Below are positions 12,001 through 24,000 of a stretch of 26,164 bases of DNA, piece by piece. Below the pieces are notes generated by a model. The model made no database searches. It was not told the DNA's origin and was given only the letters and a program-made list of their open reading frames with translations. The stretch is from Apostichopus parvimensis (lineage: Eukaryota; Echinodermata; Holothuroidea; Aspidochirotida; Stichopodidae). Position 1 is the first letter of the stretch, and each line of letters opens with the position of its first letter. The position numbers were made by a program, and so were the translations under genes. Location: NCBI GenBank assembly GCA_000934455.1, contig KN886516.1, positions 1-26,164 on the forward strand, read 5' to 3'.

Positions 12001-15000
12001 GACAAACTGTGGGTAAGTTTTTATTTCGGTTAACCTTTTGTACACACTACACAATCAAGGTCAACTTCACCATTCTTTCATTCCAGATTAAACAATACCA
12101 TTGACTCAAGAGACCTATTTTAGCTTCGTGCGGTTTCCCTTAAAATGGATATTTATCAGCAGCTGCTTCCAACACTGACCTTTGTAGTCAAGTTTATCTT
12201 CCACAACTGTCCAAAACCTCAACGTCCAGAACAATAGATTGAACAAATATCACAAGCTCGCTGACAAATGTAAAATTTATCTTTTTCAAGTATCAGGGAA
12301 ACCCGTTCTTGTGACCCACGGTTGGGAGGTAAAAGTTGTTTCAAGTTCGAAGCCTGCCTGTTAAAGGCAAACTTGATCAGCCACAAATGGTTAAAGTTTG
12401 ATTATAGAGTACTTGAGGACTTCCTTTGGTTCGTCAACTCGATATATCAGAGACAAGCAGCTCTGTTCCTACGGCAAATATCAAAAGTTGTAGTAGAAAG
12501 TGTTTACTGTGCCCCGCTAAAATAAAAAAAAATTACCATTGACGCTGTATGTTATTGAAAAGATTGTCGGTATCGCCTCCAAATGGAGCGGAAAAATCCC
12601 AAATTGTTATCCATGATTAAGATATTAGTCTCGATTCTACTGTCTTTGTCATAGCATCTTACGTCACCCTTAACGCCTATGTTGTCCCTCCGTAGAGAAA
12701 CCCATTTTACAAAACTTGGAAGCACCACTTAGCATGCTAATATATGGAGCCCAATGGTGATGACCTATGGAATATGTACAAATGTAAAATATTACTTTTA
12801 GCAGCATTTCTTTGGTGATAGTTTAACTATTAAAGTAAGCAACTTTCTCAGATTGTCCTCGGTTTTGTGTAAACAGTAAGACCTGGATTGTCCAGATTTG
12901 CTTGATCCTGATTCTGGGATTATCTGGATTTGAAATCCAAACCATTCTTAAGTGTATCATACTACACAAATTCGATCGACAACATGCATCTTGTTAAACA
13001 GCAAAGCATCGTTTTATTCCTTTTAAGCTATCTCTGTTGGCATTAAGTTACTGCAATATATAAAGACGAAGCACATACTGCTATGTGTGGACAATGAAAT
13101 AACAAAATATGCTTATCATTACAAACTATGCTTCGGTATAAGAACCTTTAGTATCCAAATTTCTTCCATATCTGGACAATATCAGGTCCCACTGTGTCCG
13201 GATAATCCAGGGTATGTATATATATATATCACGCAGTATTAATTGCTGTTACTGTGATTAATTAGTTTGTCTCTGCAGTAACCCAAAGGTAGATTTTTTT
13301 ATTTACTGTTTTAATTATTTACANNNNNNNNNNNNNNNNNNNNNNNNNNNNNNNNNNNNNNNNNNNNNNNNNNATTTTGCAGAATTACGATCATGAAAAA
13401 TCTGATTTTAAAGAGAAAATCAGGGAGGTAGGTCGTTCTTTGTCTTCTTTCATTTAAGTTTCTTACTTTGTGGAAAATAATTTTCTTCTGTTAATTGACA
13501 ATTATCAATAGTTATTGGATATTTCTGGCAAACTCAAACAATTGTTTGTTGTTGTTTCCATAGACTGACATCCCTATGTTATTAGTGTTTCAAGAAATAT
13601 GAGAATTTTTTGGAACAGTAGCAAGCTATGATATGGTGGTTGAGAGCAATTGTGCCTCACTATGTCTCTGTTCTCTTGACACACTTTTGTACACAAGGAA
13701 AAGATTTTAACGGTCCTTCGATTGTCCGAGACGACAACATTTCTGATCGGACAATCAAAGTTAGCCCTGAAAGAAAAAAGTGAGACCCGGCTGTCTAAGG
13801 GACATCCAGGAAAACTTTACCCTGGTGCAGATTTTGATTAATATTTTTAACAACATGTATTTCAATCAATACTTAAAATGTGAAATATTGTTTATAAGGA
13901 GTGATTTGTATATCTAAACACAAACATTGACACTGTTAACAGTCGTTCTAATTGCAGTTAATGGTCTGTTAGTAGTCGAAACAGTGGAGACTCCAGCCAT
14001 GTGTGACGTAGTACAGTAGCTTTCATCATATTTAACACAATCTGTTACGTTGTTACCATTGCCCTGTATTAAATCCATGTGGTGTTTAAATAGTGATTCT
14101 TTGTCTATTTAGATTACAGATAAATCTGAAGAATACAAAGGAAGAGTACTGGAGCTCCAAACAGCCATGGAAAAGATGTCTGTAAGTTAACGTATGAATA
14201 CACGCTAAGTTCAACTTGAAGTACTTTTCTAAAGGAAAATATCAAGCAGCTAGCTTGCATTTTCTTCACTTTGCGACATAAATATGTTTTAATACAGCAA
14301 ACTTTGCAGAGAATCTTTTAACTTCAGTGGTATTGACCTGGTGAGCATCCATCACTTAACACAGACAATAGGTCTTTGTAGCACACACTATATCGGGCTT
14401 CCCAATTGGCAGCCCGCATCCCACAATTGGCCTGCGAAAGATTTCAGTCTGGTCCACAAAGAAAATTCCTCCCACGGTCTTGCCCTAATGGTGTCGTCAG
14501 CCTTAGGCTCGAGTATCCTATCAGACTACCCTGCATATTGCTCAGTCTAGTTTTAGAGTGAGAACCTATCTCTCTGGCCTTTGATCCAAACAATGTTTCT
14601 CTCAGGGCCCTCATATAAATGAGTTGAGAACACCTGTGGCCCTGTGCTATCTCATGTCTGTGATGACTAGTACCCACTATAGTGTCAGCTTGAAAGCAAT
14701 GTGGTCTAGACACTCTTTTGAAAGTAAACACTACCCTCACTAGATAGCTGACACATTGGTCATTCGTGGCACCTTCAAAGTCCTTGTGACGACTACTGGA
14801 GATATTAGAGAGTTTGGTGAATCAGAACCCCTTCACTCTCTGAAGTTAGGAAGTTGCCTTAAATTAACTCCAATTATCACAAAGTGATGCATGATTATAA
14901 TGCACTTTAACATCCACATGACAGAAAAACTGATTTTATACCTACACTAAATAAAAGCTGCCCCAATCTCTCTTATTGGCATAAAGAGAGAGTACTTTAG

Positions 15001-18000
15001 CAGATTCATATCACTGCTAGTTGGAAATAATTAATAAGAGAAATTACTTCTGGTGATGAATCTGTAGTAGATAGGTTAAGAGGAGAGGAAGTGATGTGGA
15101 GGGGGAGGGGAGCGATTGGTTTGTGGATTCAAGTTAATAATGTCACAACAGCTTCTCAACCTGGAGGCATTTATATTAATTTTGAATGTTATGTAACATT
15201 CATATTTTATGATCTTTTGACCAGCTGATTGTACATCTTTTAATTTCTGCTTTGTTTTGTTTTTGTTTTTATTTTCTTGTTTTATTTAGTTCCAGTATAA
15301 TAACCTGTTTTTTTCTTCTCCCTTTCATCAGACGATGTACAAACAAAAGACAGGAATTAAACCAGAGACACAGATGAGCACCTTTAACTACCTGATGAAA
15401 CCTCTCGATGAAACGCCATCAGAGACCACAGATGACGAACAGACAGAAACGGAATCTGAGAGCGGAAGTGAAAGTAAGTTTTGAAAAACAGTAGCAAAAA
15501 CTAGGTAAAGCACGAAATGAAAACAGATTAGATAGATAATAAATGGAGACTTGACACAAGAAAACAAGACAGATTAAATATTAACGAAAGTAGAGATTTG
15601 AAAAAGGAATTTGATCAAAGAAAAGAAATGCAAATCTTTTTTTAAAATATTCATTAAAAGGTTGAAATGTTGTCATCAGTACTACTTGCTTCCTGTTTTT
15701 TGGATACTGTCTGTGGATGGTCCTATTGGTTTAAAGGCAACCAGTGTAAAAAAAAGATTAGAATAGAGAGATATACAACCTCTAGTCCTGACATTCTTCA
15801 GTAATATTTAGCTACATTAATCATCACTACGTTTGAACGTAGTTGTTTAAATGAGCTTGATGCAAAAACAACCACCATCATGCATCAGTGTGATGGAGAT
15901 GAATTGAGATGAAAGTCTCCAAATAGCTAAGAAAAAATCTTATTCCATGATTTGGGAGAAATCGCAGTTTTCAATAGCTTTTATTTACAAATGTGGCCTC
16001 CAAGATTTGAGCAAGTTTAATATGACATTTGATCACCCCTTCTTCCATGTTTAATGGTTTTTTTAATTTTTATTACAAAGATCATGTATGCACACACATA
16101 CTATATGTTGACTGCAGGTTGATACATAGGTATTCTCAGAGAAAAACGAAAAGTAAACTAAACAAGCATCGTCTGACTTTAATATCAACGTAACTCTGAT
16201 TGGTGGAATATTTGAGATAACGGTTGCTTCTATTACAATCCTATCACATAAAACAGTTTAAATAAGAGTTTGGAATCTAATACTATCCTTCAAGTTGGGA
16301 CATTCTTTCTGAGTATTTGATATTTTTATAGTTATCCCGTGTTTCTTGACACTTTAGAGAAAGAAGCGGAGAATTCAACAGCCGAAGGTCTGACTTTCGT
16401 TCTTTGTTAACATTATGCTTAAAAACTTTTTGGACAGCAAAACTAATCGTGAATTCTTTTATATTTTCACTCTCTCTTATCTGCCATGGCTGAGCTTGAT
16501 ACAAAAAGTTACAGAGGTCATCTACAGGAATCTTGGACTGGTCCTTTGAGGTGACCAGGGTTCCAACCGTAGGGGGGTGTTGGTGTGGGACCTGGGGGGG
16601 GGCAGTAGAGAGAGTTGACTCCAGAGGAAATATGTTTTTATACAATGACCTCTTTAGTGTGCACCTGGGTTTGTTAGACTGGTACTGTCAAGTTTGTTAT
16701 GCACAACTCTTCTGTGCAATGAAACATGCTCAATTATATAACAATCTCACAGACACACATCGATAGGCAAGAGGCAGGTGGGGGGTGGGGTGGTTGGAGT
16801 TCCTCTTGCTATCTCTTCCCAAAAGATTTCATTGCTGTGAGGCACAATTATTATTCTTGCTGTTTGGGGAAAGCATCCAAAATACTTTCCTAGGGGCCTC
16901 CATTGTTTCTTTTTTTGTAAATTTGTTGGTTTGGGAGGCAGGGGTAAGGAGGAGTCAGAGGGAGGGGAGGGAGTCAGGTGGGGTCGGAAAGTTCCTTTTT
17001 GGGGGGGGGCACTAGAATATCAGCCTAACTTGAAAACTAATATCTATATAGTCACTTCAAGTCCATGTGGCAGAAGGAAAGGACTTGATTGTCTTGGCAT
17101 CATTTGTAACCTAAATTGCTTTAAAAAGAACTTTTGGTATGTTTGCAAACTCACATAAATGGAAAAGAAGAGCAAAATGGCAAATTTTCAAGCATTTTTT
17201 TCTGATACTTTTTTTCTTGAAATATTAAAACTCTTTTATCTGAAAAAGTTGGGAGCCATTTCTTATATTTCTTGTTCAGATGTATATACTTTTAGTATGT
17301 AATTTGTTAGGAAGATAGAAACATCCCACACTGATACTTGAGAGGCACATTTCAATACCTTGTCCTAAATCTAAACATGTTCTTTCAAAGGTAACTTATT
17401 TTTAATATATAAATCGTTTGTTTTCCAGAAAATTGATGAGCATTACTTACCTATGATGTCATCATGGCAAATATTCTTTAAAAGCTTGAACTTTCCTCTC
17501 ATAACTTGTGGAATAATTTCCCCTTGAAATGTGATATATTTGGATTGTTAGGTAACTAAGCTCTCAGTGTGTCCAAAAATCAAGTTTTGTCAAGAAAATT
17601 ATTAATATGTTCCTCTGGGTATATACATTTCGTACATATAATCACGTCAAACTCAGATTTTTTTATCTGATATTAAAGTTACCATGACGATGTCATTCAC
17701 TCTTTAGTTTATATGTACATGTATAACATTTCACCAAACCTTCTTCACACCAAAATTAGCTGTTTGGATGTAATTTTTCTGCTAAATTGCCATGACGATA
17801 TTCACTCTACTGCAGTTAGATAAATGTGTAAAAAATCACCTTCCTTCACACCCAAAAAATATATGGATGTAGTATTTCACATCTAAGTGCAGATTGCAGA
17901 ATACTGTATGTGCACGAATTAGGATATGTTTTTAATCACTCGCCTCCTGCCATATTGGATAATAATAATAATAATAATAATAACTAGTCTTATATAGCAC

Positions 18001-21000
18001 AGACTCCAACAAAATCTGTGATAGGGGTAAACCTGTTTGCCCTAAATACGATTTGAGCAGCCGTGTTCTGGTTGCTATGCAATCACGATAGTTGGGATGT
18101 TTGTACATCCCTTTCATACTGTGTGGGGTGTTTGCTTTGAAATATCTTTACACTGTTTTAACATATCATTACATATTAAAAGCACTTGGAATGACTTGTT
18201 GACAAGGACAATAATGAGGAGTGGACAGGGGGTGGGGAAGGGGGCAGTGGGGAAGACAGGATTGCTGAGTGGTGGCAATAGAATCATTGGATGTAACGAA
18301 CCATAATTTATGCATACTCTGTGCATTCAATAAAAACTTAAATATTTAATACAGAGTAACATGCTCATTCCCATAAGACAAATCTTTTTGCAATATTTAA
18401 GGCAGGCTTTTGCAAATGCTGGATTAATTTTTTTCTTCAGTACTTTAACATACAGTAGAGAAGTGTTTGATAAATTGGGATTTGATTTAATTAGCATATT
18501 ATTAGTACTTGATGATGGGATTCATAAAGAGGAAAGGAATTCAGTTTATAATTACTGAATAATTCATGTTTCACTGAAGAAAAAAACTTAAAGGGGCTTT
18601 TCTTTTTCAAATAAAAAAAATGTTTGAGTAGTTTAGCTTTGTGTAGTAGTACTAAGCAAACTTAAAGGGGCTTTTCTTTTTCAAATAGACACAGAAATAT
18701 TTTGAGTAACTTGGCTTTGTGTAGTAGTACTACGCAAACTTAAACAGGCTTTTCTTTTTCAAATAGACACAGAAACATTTTGAGTAGTTTAGCTTTGTGT
18801 AGTAGTACTATGCAAACTTAAAGGGGCTTTTCTTTTTCATATAAACAAAAACATGTTTTGAGTAGTTTTGACTTTGTGTGGTAGACCTATTGCCATATAG
18901 AAAGCTGTTTAATTTTTTTTTTAATTTTTTTTTTTAGCCTTTGAAGAAGATCCTGCTGGGATCTAAACTTCAGGCCAACTTACTTTTACACATTCTCTTA
19001 CACAGGCTCTCTAGTGGATAAGCAGTTTGCTAACAGTTTTATTTTATTTTAATTTATTAGCCCTCTCTACTTAAGTTGTTATCAATTGTTCTGTTTTTGT
19101 TGTCTTTCTCTAGCATCCACGACAAGTCTTGCAAAGGTTTTCCGAAAAGTAACATTAGGTGATTACTCGTGGCATCGTAATTCAAATTAACAAATTCTTT
19201 AATTTCCTTCATCATTATTTCCTTCTCGCTTTATCAGCATTAGAAAATGATTTTTTTTTCAAAATGAAATGCTGCTGCTGCTGAACAATGAAACCAACCT
19301 TTTCTTTTTCATAACACATCCATCAAATTTTGTTAATTTTTTTAAGTTCAGCATTTAAAGTGAGGTTATTCAATGATGTCAATATCTTCTTATCTTAAAA
19401 ATAGAAGACAGAATAAAGAAAGATGTTATTATAACGTGAAAGCAACGAGACTTTTTAAAAATGTAGTTGTATTGTGAATTTGTTTACATTGCACACAAAC
19501 ACGTTGACACAGTGTTATGATGTAACATCTGCACAACCTGCTGTAAATTGTTATGTAGCTTGCCAGTGATGAGTGGTAGAAGCCAGAGGTTCAACCAGCT
19601 CCCCCCCCCCCCAGAATACATCAAGGGTGACTAGCCCCCTCCCACTGGTAGGCTGAATATTACAAAAGGAAAGGACAGTTAATGAATGTATAACATGTAC
19701 GTATGTGTGGCACAACCTAAACAGTCAAAATTCTTCCACGTTGTTTCAAAATTTGTAGAATTTAGCAGTAATGTGCACTTATGCACCCTTCATTTGACCA
19801 AAATATCCCTTAGACCCCTCCCCTGGATGACATTACATATTAGCCCCCTCCCCCAGATGGTTAATTACATTTCATGCTTGGCTTTGAAACCATCTGACTT
19901 CTTTTCTTAAATGGATGTCACAAGAGCAAGTTTTATAATCTTGAGAAATATGTAAACAAGTAAGCAAACAGTTTTGTCCTCTGCATATCATTCTTTTACA
20001 TTTAGATGCAACATCTATGAATTGATGCTGAAGTTTGTATTCTTACTAGCTTTCATGCCCAAAGTAAGATAAGAATGTAGCATTAATAAGGAGAAGGTAA
20101 AACAGTTGTAGAGCTCTTACAAACCATTGTGGAAAAGAATGCTTCATTTATGTATAGTTAGTGTGTTACTATAGTATTGTTACCAGTTTTCTGTTGCCTT
20201 GGTAGCTACAGATATCTAGATCCAACAAATTCTCAAAATGAAAATATTATATCAATAAAAATGTGGGGAAAATTCCCTTTTCTTGTTTAATAATGAGGAT
20301 TAATAATAATGATTGAGCTAGTTTTAGGAAACTTTAACTGGTATTGAAAGTTTAAAGATAAAGAGTCTTCTGTGAAAGTGACAATCAGTGATTATGCAAC
20401 ATAATGGGTTATAATGACTGATAATGAATATTCATTTGCCTCATACATGTTTAACTTTTTGAATAGCTTTATCATTTTCATTTTTAATTTTGCTTTTGAT
20501 CAACACTTATTTATAGTTGAAAATGCTATTTATTATAAGCAATCATGGAACCTTCTTGTTTTGACACATGGAATTCTTTATCCAGTATCGCATCACAGAA
20601 TGCTATGCAAACTTGTCCAATTGCTATACAAGAGCAAAGATAGTAATTCAGGCATTTGTGATCTATTACTTTAGACCTCTTCTAAAAGTTACTGCCAAAT
20701 TTGGCTTTCCTTAGATTTCTTTGTTCAAAAGTAAGAGATAATTACTGCACAAGTACCAAAACATACTTTTACTACCTCTACCCATAAGTCCCCCTCCCCC
20801 CCCCCCATGACCCTCCTGCTGTCACCTTAATTGGCTTAGTTCAGGGGAATTATTGAGGTGTGATAGTTGAGTGACTCCATGTTTTTGTTTGAAGGATTCA
20901 AGGATCTTTATTATTTTTTGTATTTCTATTCTTTTTTATTTTTTTCTTCATATTTCTATTTTCTTCAAGTATATTTCTAATACCAAAGCTGTTGACATTG

Positions 21001-24000
21001 AGTTTTCACCCCCCCCCCCTCCTGCCTGTGTGCTTAGTCCAGTACCACATTCCAAGAATACTGAGCTTAATCCTAAAATACCTTCATTTTCCATTCAGAT
21101 ATTTAGAAGACATTTCATTTTTGAGTATGTTATTGTTAAATCATTTGTTGCTTCATTTCATCAATTCTGTCAGAATGCTTCCCCCCCCCATCTACCCCCC
21201 CTTTTGTTTGTCCTTTTCTCCAATCTTGTTGCAGTAGCATGTATACCTACATTTCATGAATGCTTGATAATCAAATTTACTACTTTTAAATAAATACAAA
21301 ACAAGATATCACTAGTCACCAATTCATACTTTTTGATTGAGCTAAAAAATGACTTTTCTTATTTTATTTTCAAGTGTTAATTTAAAAGCTTTTAGCCGTA
21401 CAGTCGTGCAGGGAATGTGTTTACCTATGTAATGAACTCCTGCTGATATCCCTTGTAGCTTGTCTTAGTGTGGTGTGATGCCCAATAATTGTAAACAAGT
21501 AGGCTTCATTAACTATTAGATTTTTCACTCAGCATGTAGAGTAGGCTACACTTAAAGACAAATTATGTTGTTACAATTTGTTGCATTTTAGTAAATAACC
21601 ATATATTTTTAAACCTTTATTATTAAAGTCTGTTCTTTAACCAAGTTAACCTACAGCTTGATGTGAACAGTGGATGTAGAAATTAGCATATAGCGTAGTT
21701 TGCATATTAGAATCATTAAAGGTTAAGTTGTTATAATCATTGTCATCGAGACCAACCTTAAATGAAGATGGACGGAATCTGCAGTTTTTCTTATCCTGTT
21801 ATATTGCAGTCATGATATGAAAAACTACTAGATGTATATGTCTCCATATGTATGTTTCTATATGTATGCTACAGAGAGTATGTAAACCTTTTCTTCAGAA
21901 TTTGAGAAAATCTTGGGATAAATGAACTATGGTATGAAATTTTAATCACTTTAAATATATGAGTTTGAAAGACAGCTCTATGGCTTTACCACATTACAGA
22001 ATCTAGCAAGCCTAGGGATTCCATAGTAACTGTAGTGAAGTTAACCTGTATGTAGTGGAATTATTGCATATTTTGTATGCAAATTTGTGTTATGAATATG
22101 CATGCCACTCTAAACTATACGTAACAAGATTTGTTCATGTTGTACCTAATATAGGATTAAGATGCTCTATGAAAAGCAAACCAGGTTTCACCTCTTGACT
22201 ACATGTTCAGAAAGATCTCTTTCCTTTGACATGGACTCACAGTAACCATAGCAACATTATTTTTTGTTCTATCAGGCATAACCGCGCCACCTGCACCACC
22301 CACGGCACCAGCCCCACCCCCAGTACCTGGCTCCAAATCCAGAAGGAAATTACCCATAGTTCCTGGTGCACCTCTTCCAATGCTTAACTGGCTTCCGATT
22401 CATTCTACTGGCAAGACGGTCTTCAAGGTAAGTGGTGATGTTGGCCCGTGTCAAAGGTCGTAGATTATGTTTAGTGGTTAACCCCTGCTTGTGTATGGTA
22501 TGTAGCACAAAGCCAGTGGAGTTGCAACCTCCTTTCCTTTTGTATTCGTTCATAATAATGCACTTCTTTCGCTCTCTCCATTATGTTTAAAGCTTGGTTG
22601 GTGGCTGAAAAGCTAGGACAAGTTATCAGTGGCATTGTTGACTTTATACCCTTAGCAATGCAGTGGCATTGTTGACTTTTTACCCTTTAGTAATACACCT
22701 GATTAAGGGAAAGGAACACTTTGTTTCTGAGGCATCCAAGAAGGGCACGTTAATGCAAAATGTTCCTTTTTTTCTGGGGACATTACTGAGACAAATAACG
22801 GATCCAAACTTTAGCTGATCTCAAGGGAAAGCATATAAATTTATCATGATGCAGTGTACTCACAAATGAATGAATCTTGGACACTTGAGATTTTGTTTTG
22901 TTTCTAGCAGAAAGTGATGTTTGGTCACCAAGTATTTGAATGCAGGTGTCATCTATCTTGCAAGGGATTTGAGGCTCAAGTCCTGTTCTAGCAAACCAAA
23001 AAATTTCCTCCTGTTCTCATCAAATTTAAATTGTATCTATCTATCCCAGGAACTTAACGATGAGAAGATATACAAAGAGCTAGATTTCACTGACTTTGAA
23101 GAGACTTTCCGGTTAAAGGACTTCAAATCATCAAACAAGATGCAGGAAAAATTCCAAAGACTCCGGGAGAAGCACAGCAAACGGATAAGTTTGGTGGCCA
23201 CAGACAGAGCCAGAAACCTCGGTAAGATGAAAGTGCAAAAAAAAACTAGTAGTAATATCAATTTTCAATTTCTTTATTCCAGTATAAATTACAAAATTTA
23301 TTAATAGGACACATAATAATGATACACAAAAGACGTAAAATGTACAATCATGAAAGCATGAACAAATAAGGAATAAGATGGAGGATTAGAAGGTTATTTT
23401 TTTGTTTGTAGAATGAAACGATTCAAAAGGATTAAAAAGATTATAACAGAGATTCTAAGAACCCATTTTGAATATAAATGGCTGCTCTGTAGATAAATGA
23501 GTTCTTAAAAAGCATAATTCTAAAAGTTGGCAAGATAGTAGGATTTTGAAGATTGTACTTGTTGGTTCTATTGCACAGAGAGATCAACTCGGAGTGAAGT
23601 AGGCGATCTTTAGAACTATGTATAATCTTAGCTAGTCTTATGAAGTCACTTCTAGCAGCAGTGTTTACTTTACCAACCAATATAGCCAATAGGAAAGAAA
23701 AGAATACACAAAGTCTTGTTGGGGTTTATCTTATCTTACTTTGTTCTAGCTGACTACATAATAGTTACATTTCTGTAATTTAGTGTACGAGAAGTTTACA
23801 TGTCATTCTCACCCGCAATGATCAACCATGTGATATGTTTCAGCAACAGACTATTATTTCTGTCGTAGTTATGGTTTGCGTCGGGTGATTAAAAGACAAG
23901 AATTGTTCATGTTGGTACTTTATTACTGTGCTGTTTAAGTATGGGCAACATTAGTAGAGTACTAGCTCTTAGTATTAAGGTTTTCAATAGTGGTGAGTAG

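Larger units (their letters stand above)
12013..13382 (+). other. Intron 6: non-coding with assembly gap
   Basis: Contains a possible decayed inverted-repeat element (12870-13213), a TA microsatellite (13216-13229), the second copy of the 95-bp repeat and the N gap. The open frame at 12322-12525 shows no family pattern. Confidence 0.75.
15474..22275 (+). other. Intron 9 (6.8 kb): non-coding, repeat-rich
   Basis: The largest intron. It holds G-rich tracts (16560-17010, 18228-18252), a diverged ~100-bp duplication (17685-17880), an AAT microsatellite next to a retroposon-like tail (17960-18120), a 4-copy ~76-bp array (18585-18890), a hammerhead-like relic (18940-18968), a candidate cassette exon (19114-19158) and several poly-C tracts (19599-19612, 20794-20806, 21009-21020, 21180-21200). 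The remaining stretches, including 19160-19590 and 21240-22275, show nothing I can name. Confidence 0.75.

Noticed and set aside
12335-12350. AGTTCGAAGCC, resembling a tRNA B box
   Set aside because: Flanking sequence does not fold into tRNA arms.
15391-15416. CTGATGA...GAAAC, hammerhead-like words in exon 9
   Set aside because: No stem II pairs between them, and the bases code for the in-frame formin linker.
16283-17158. Several 75-120 codon frames in the G-rich part of intron 9
   Set aside because: Low-complexity G/C tracts prolong chance frames; no family resemblance.
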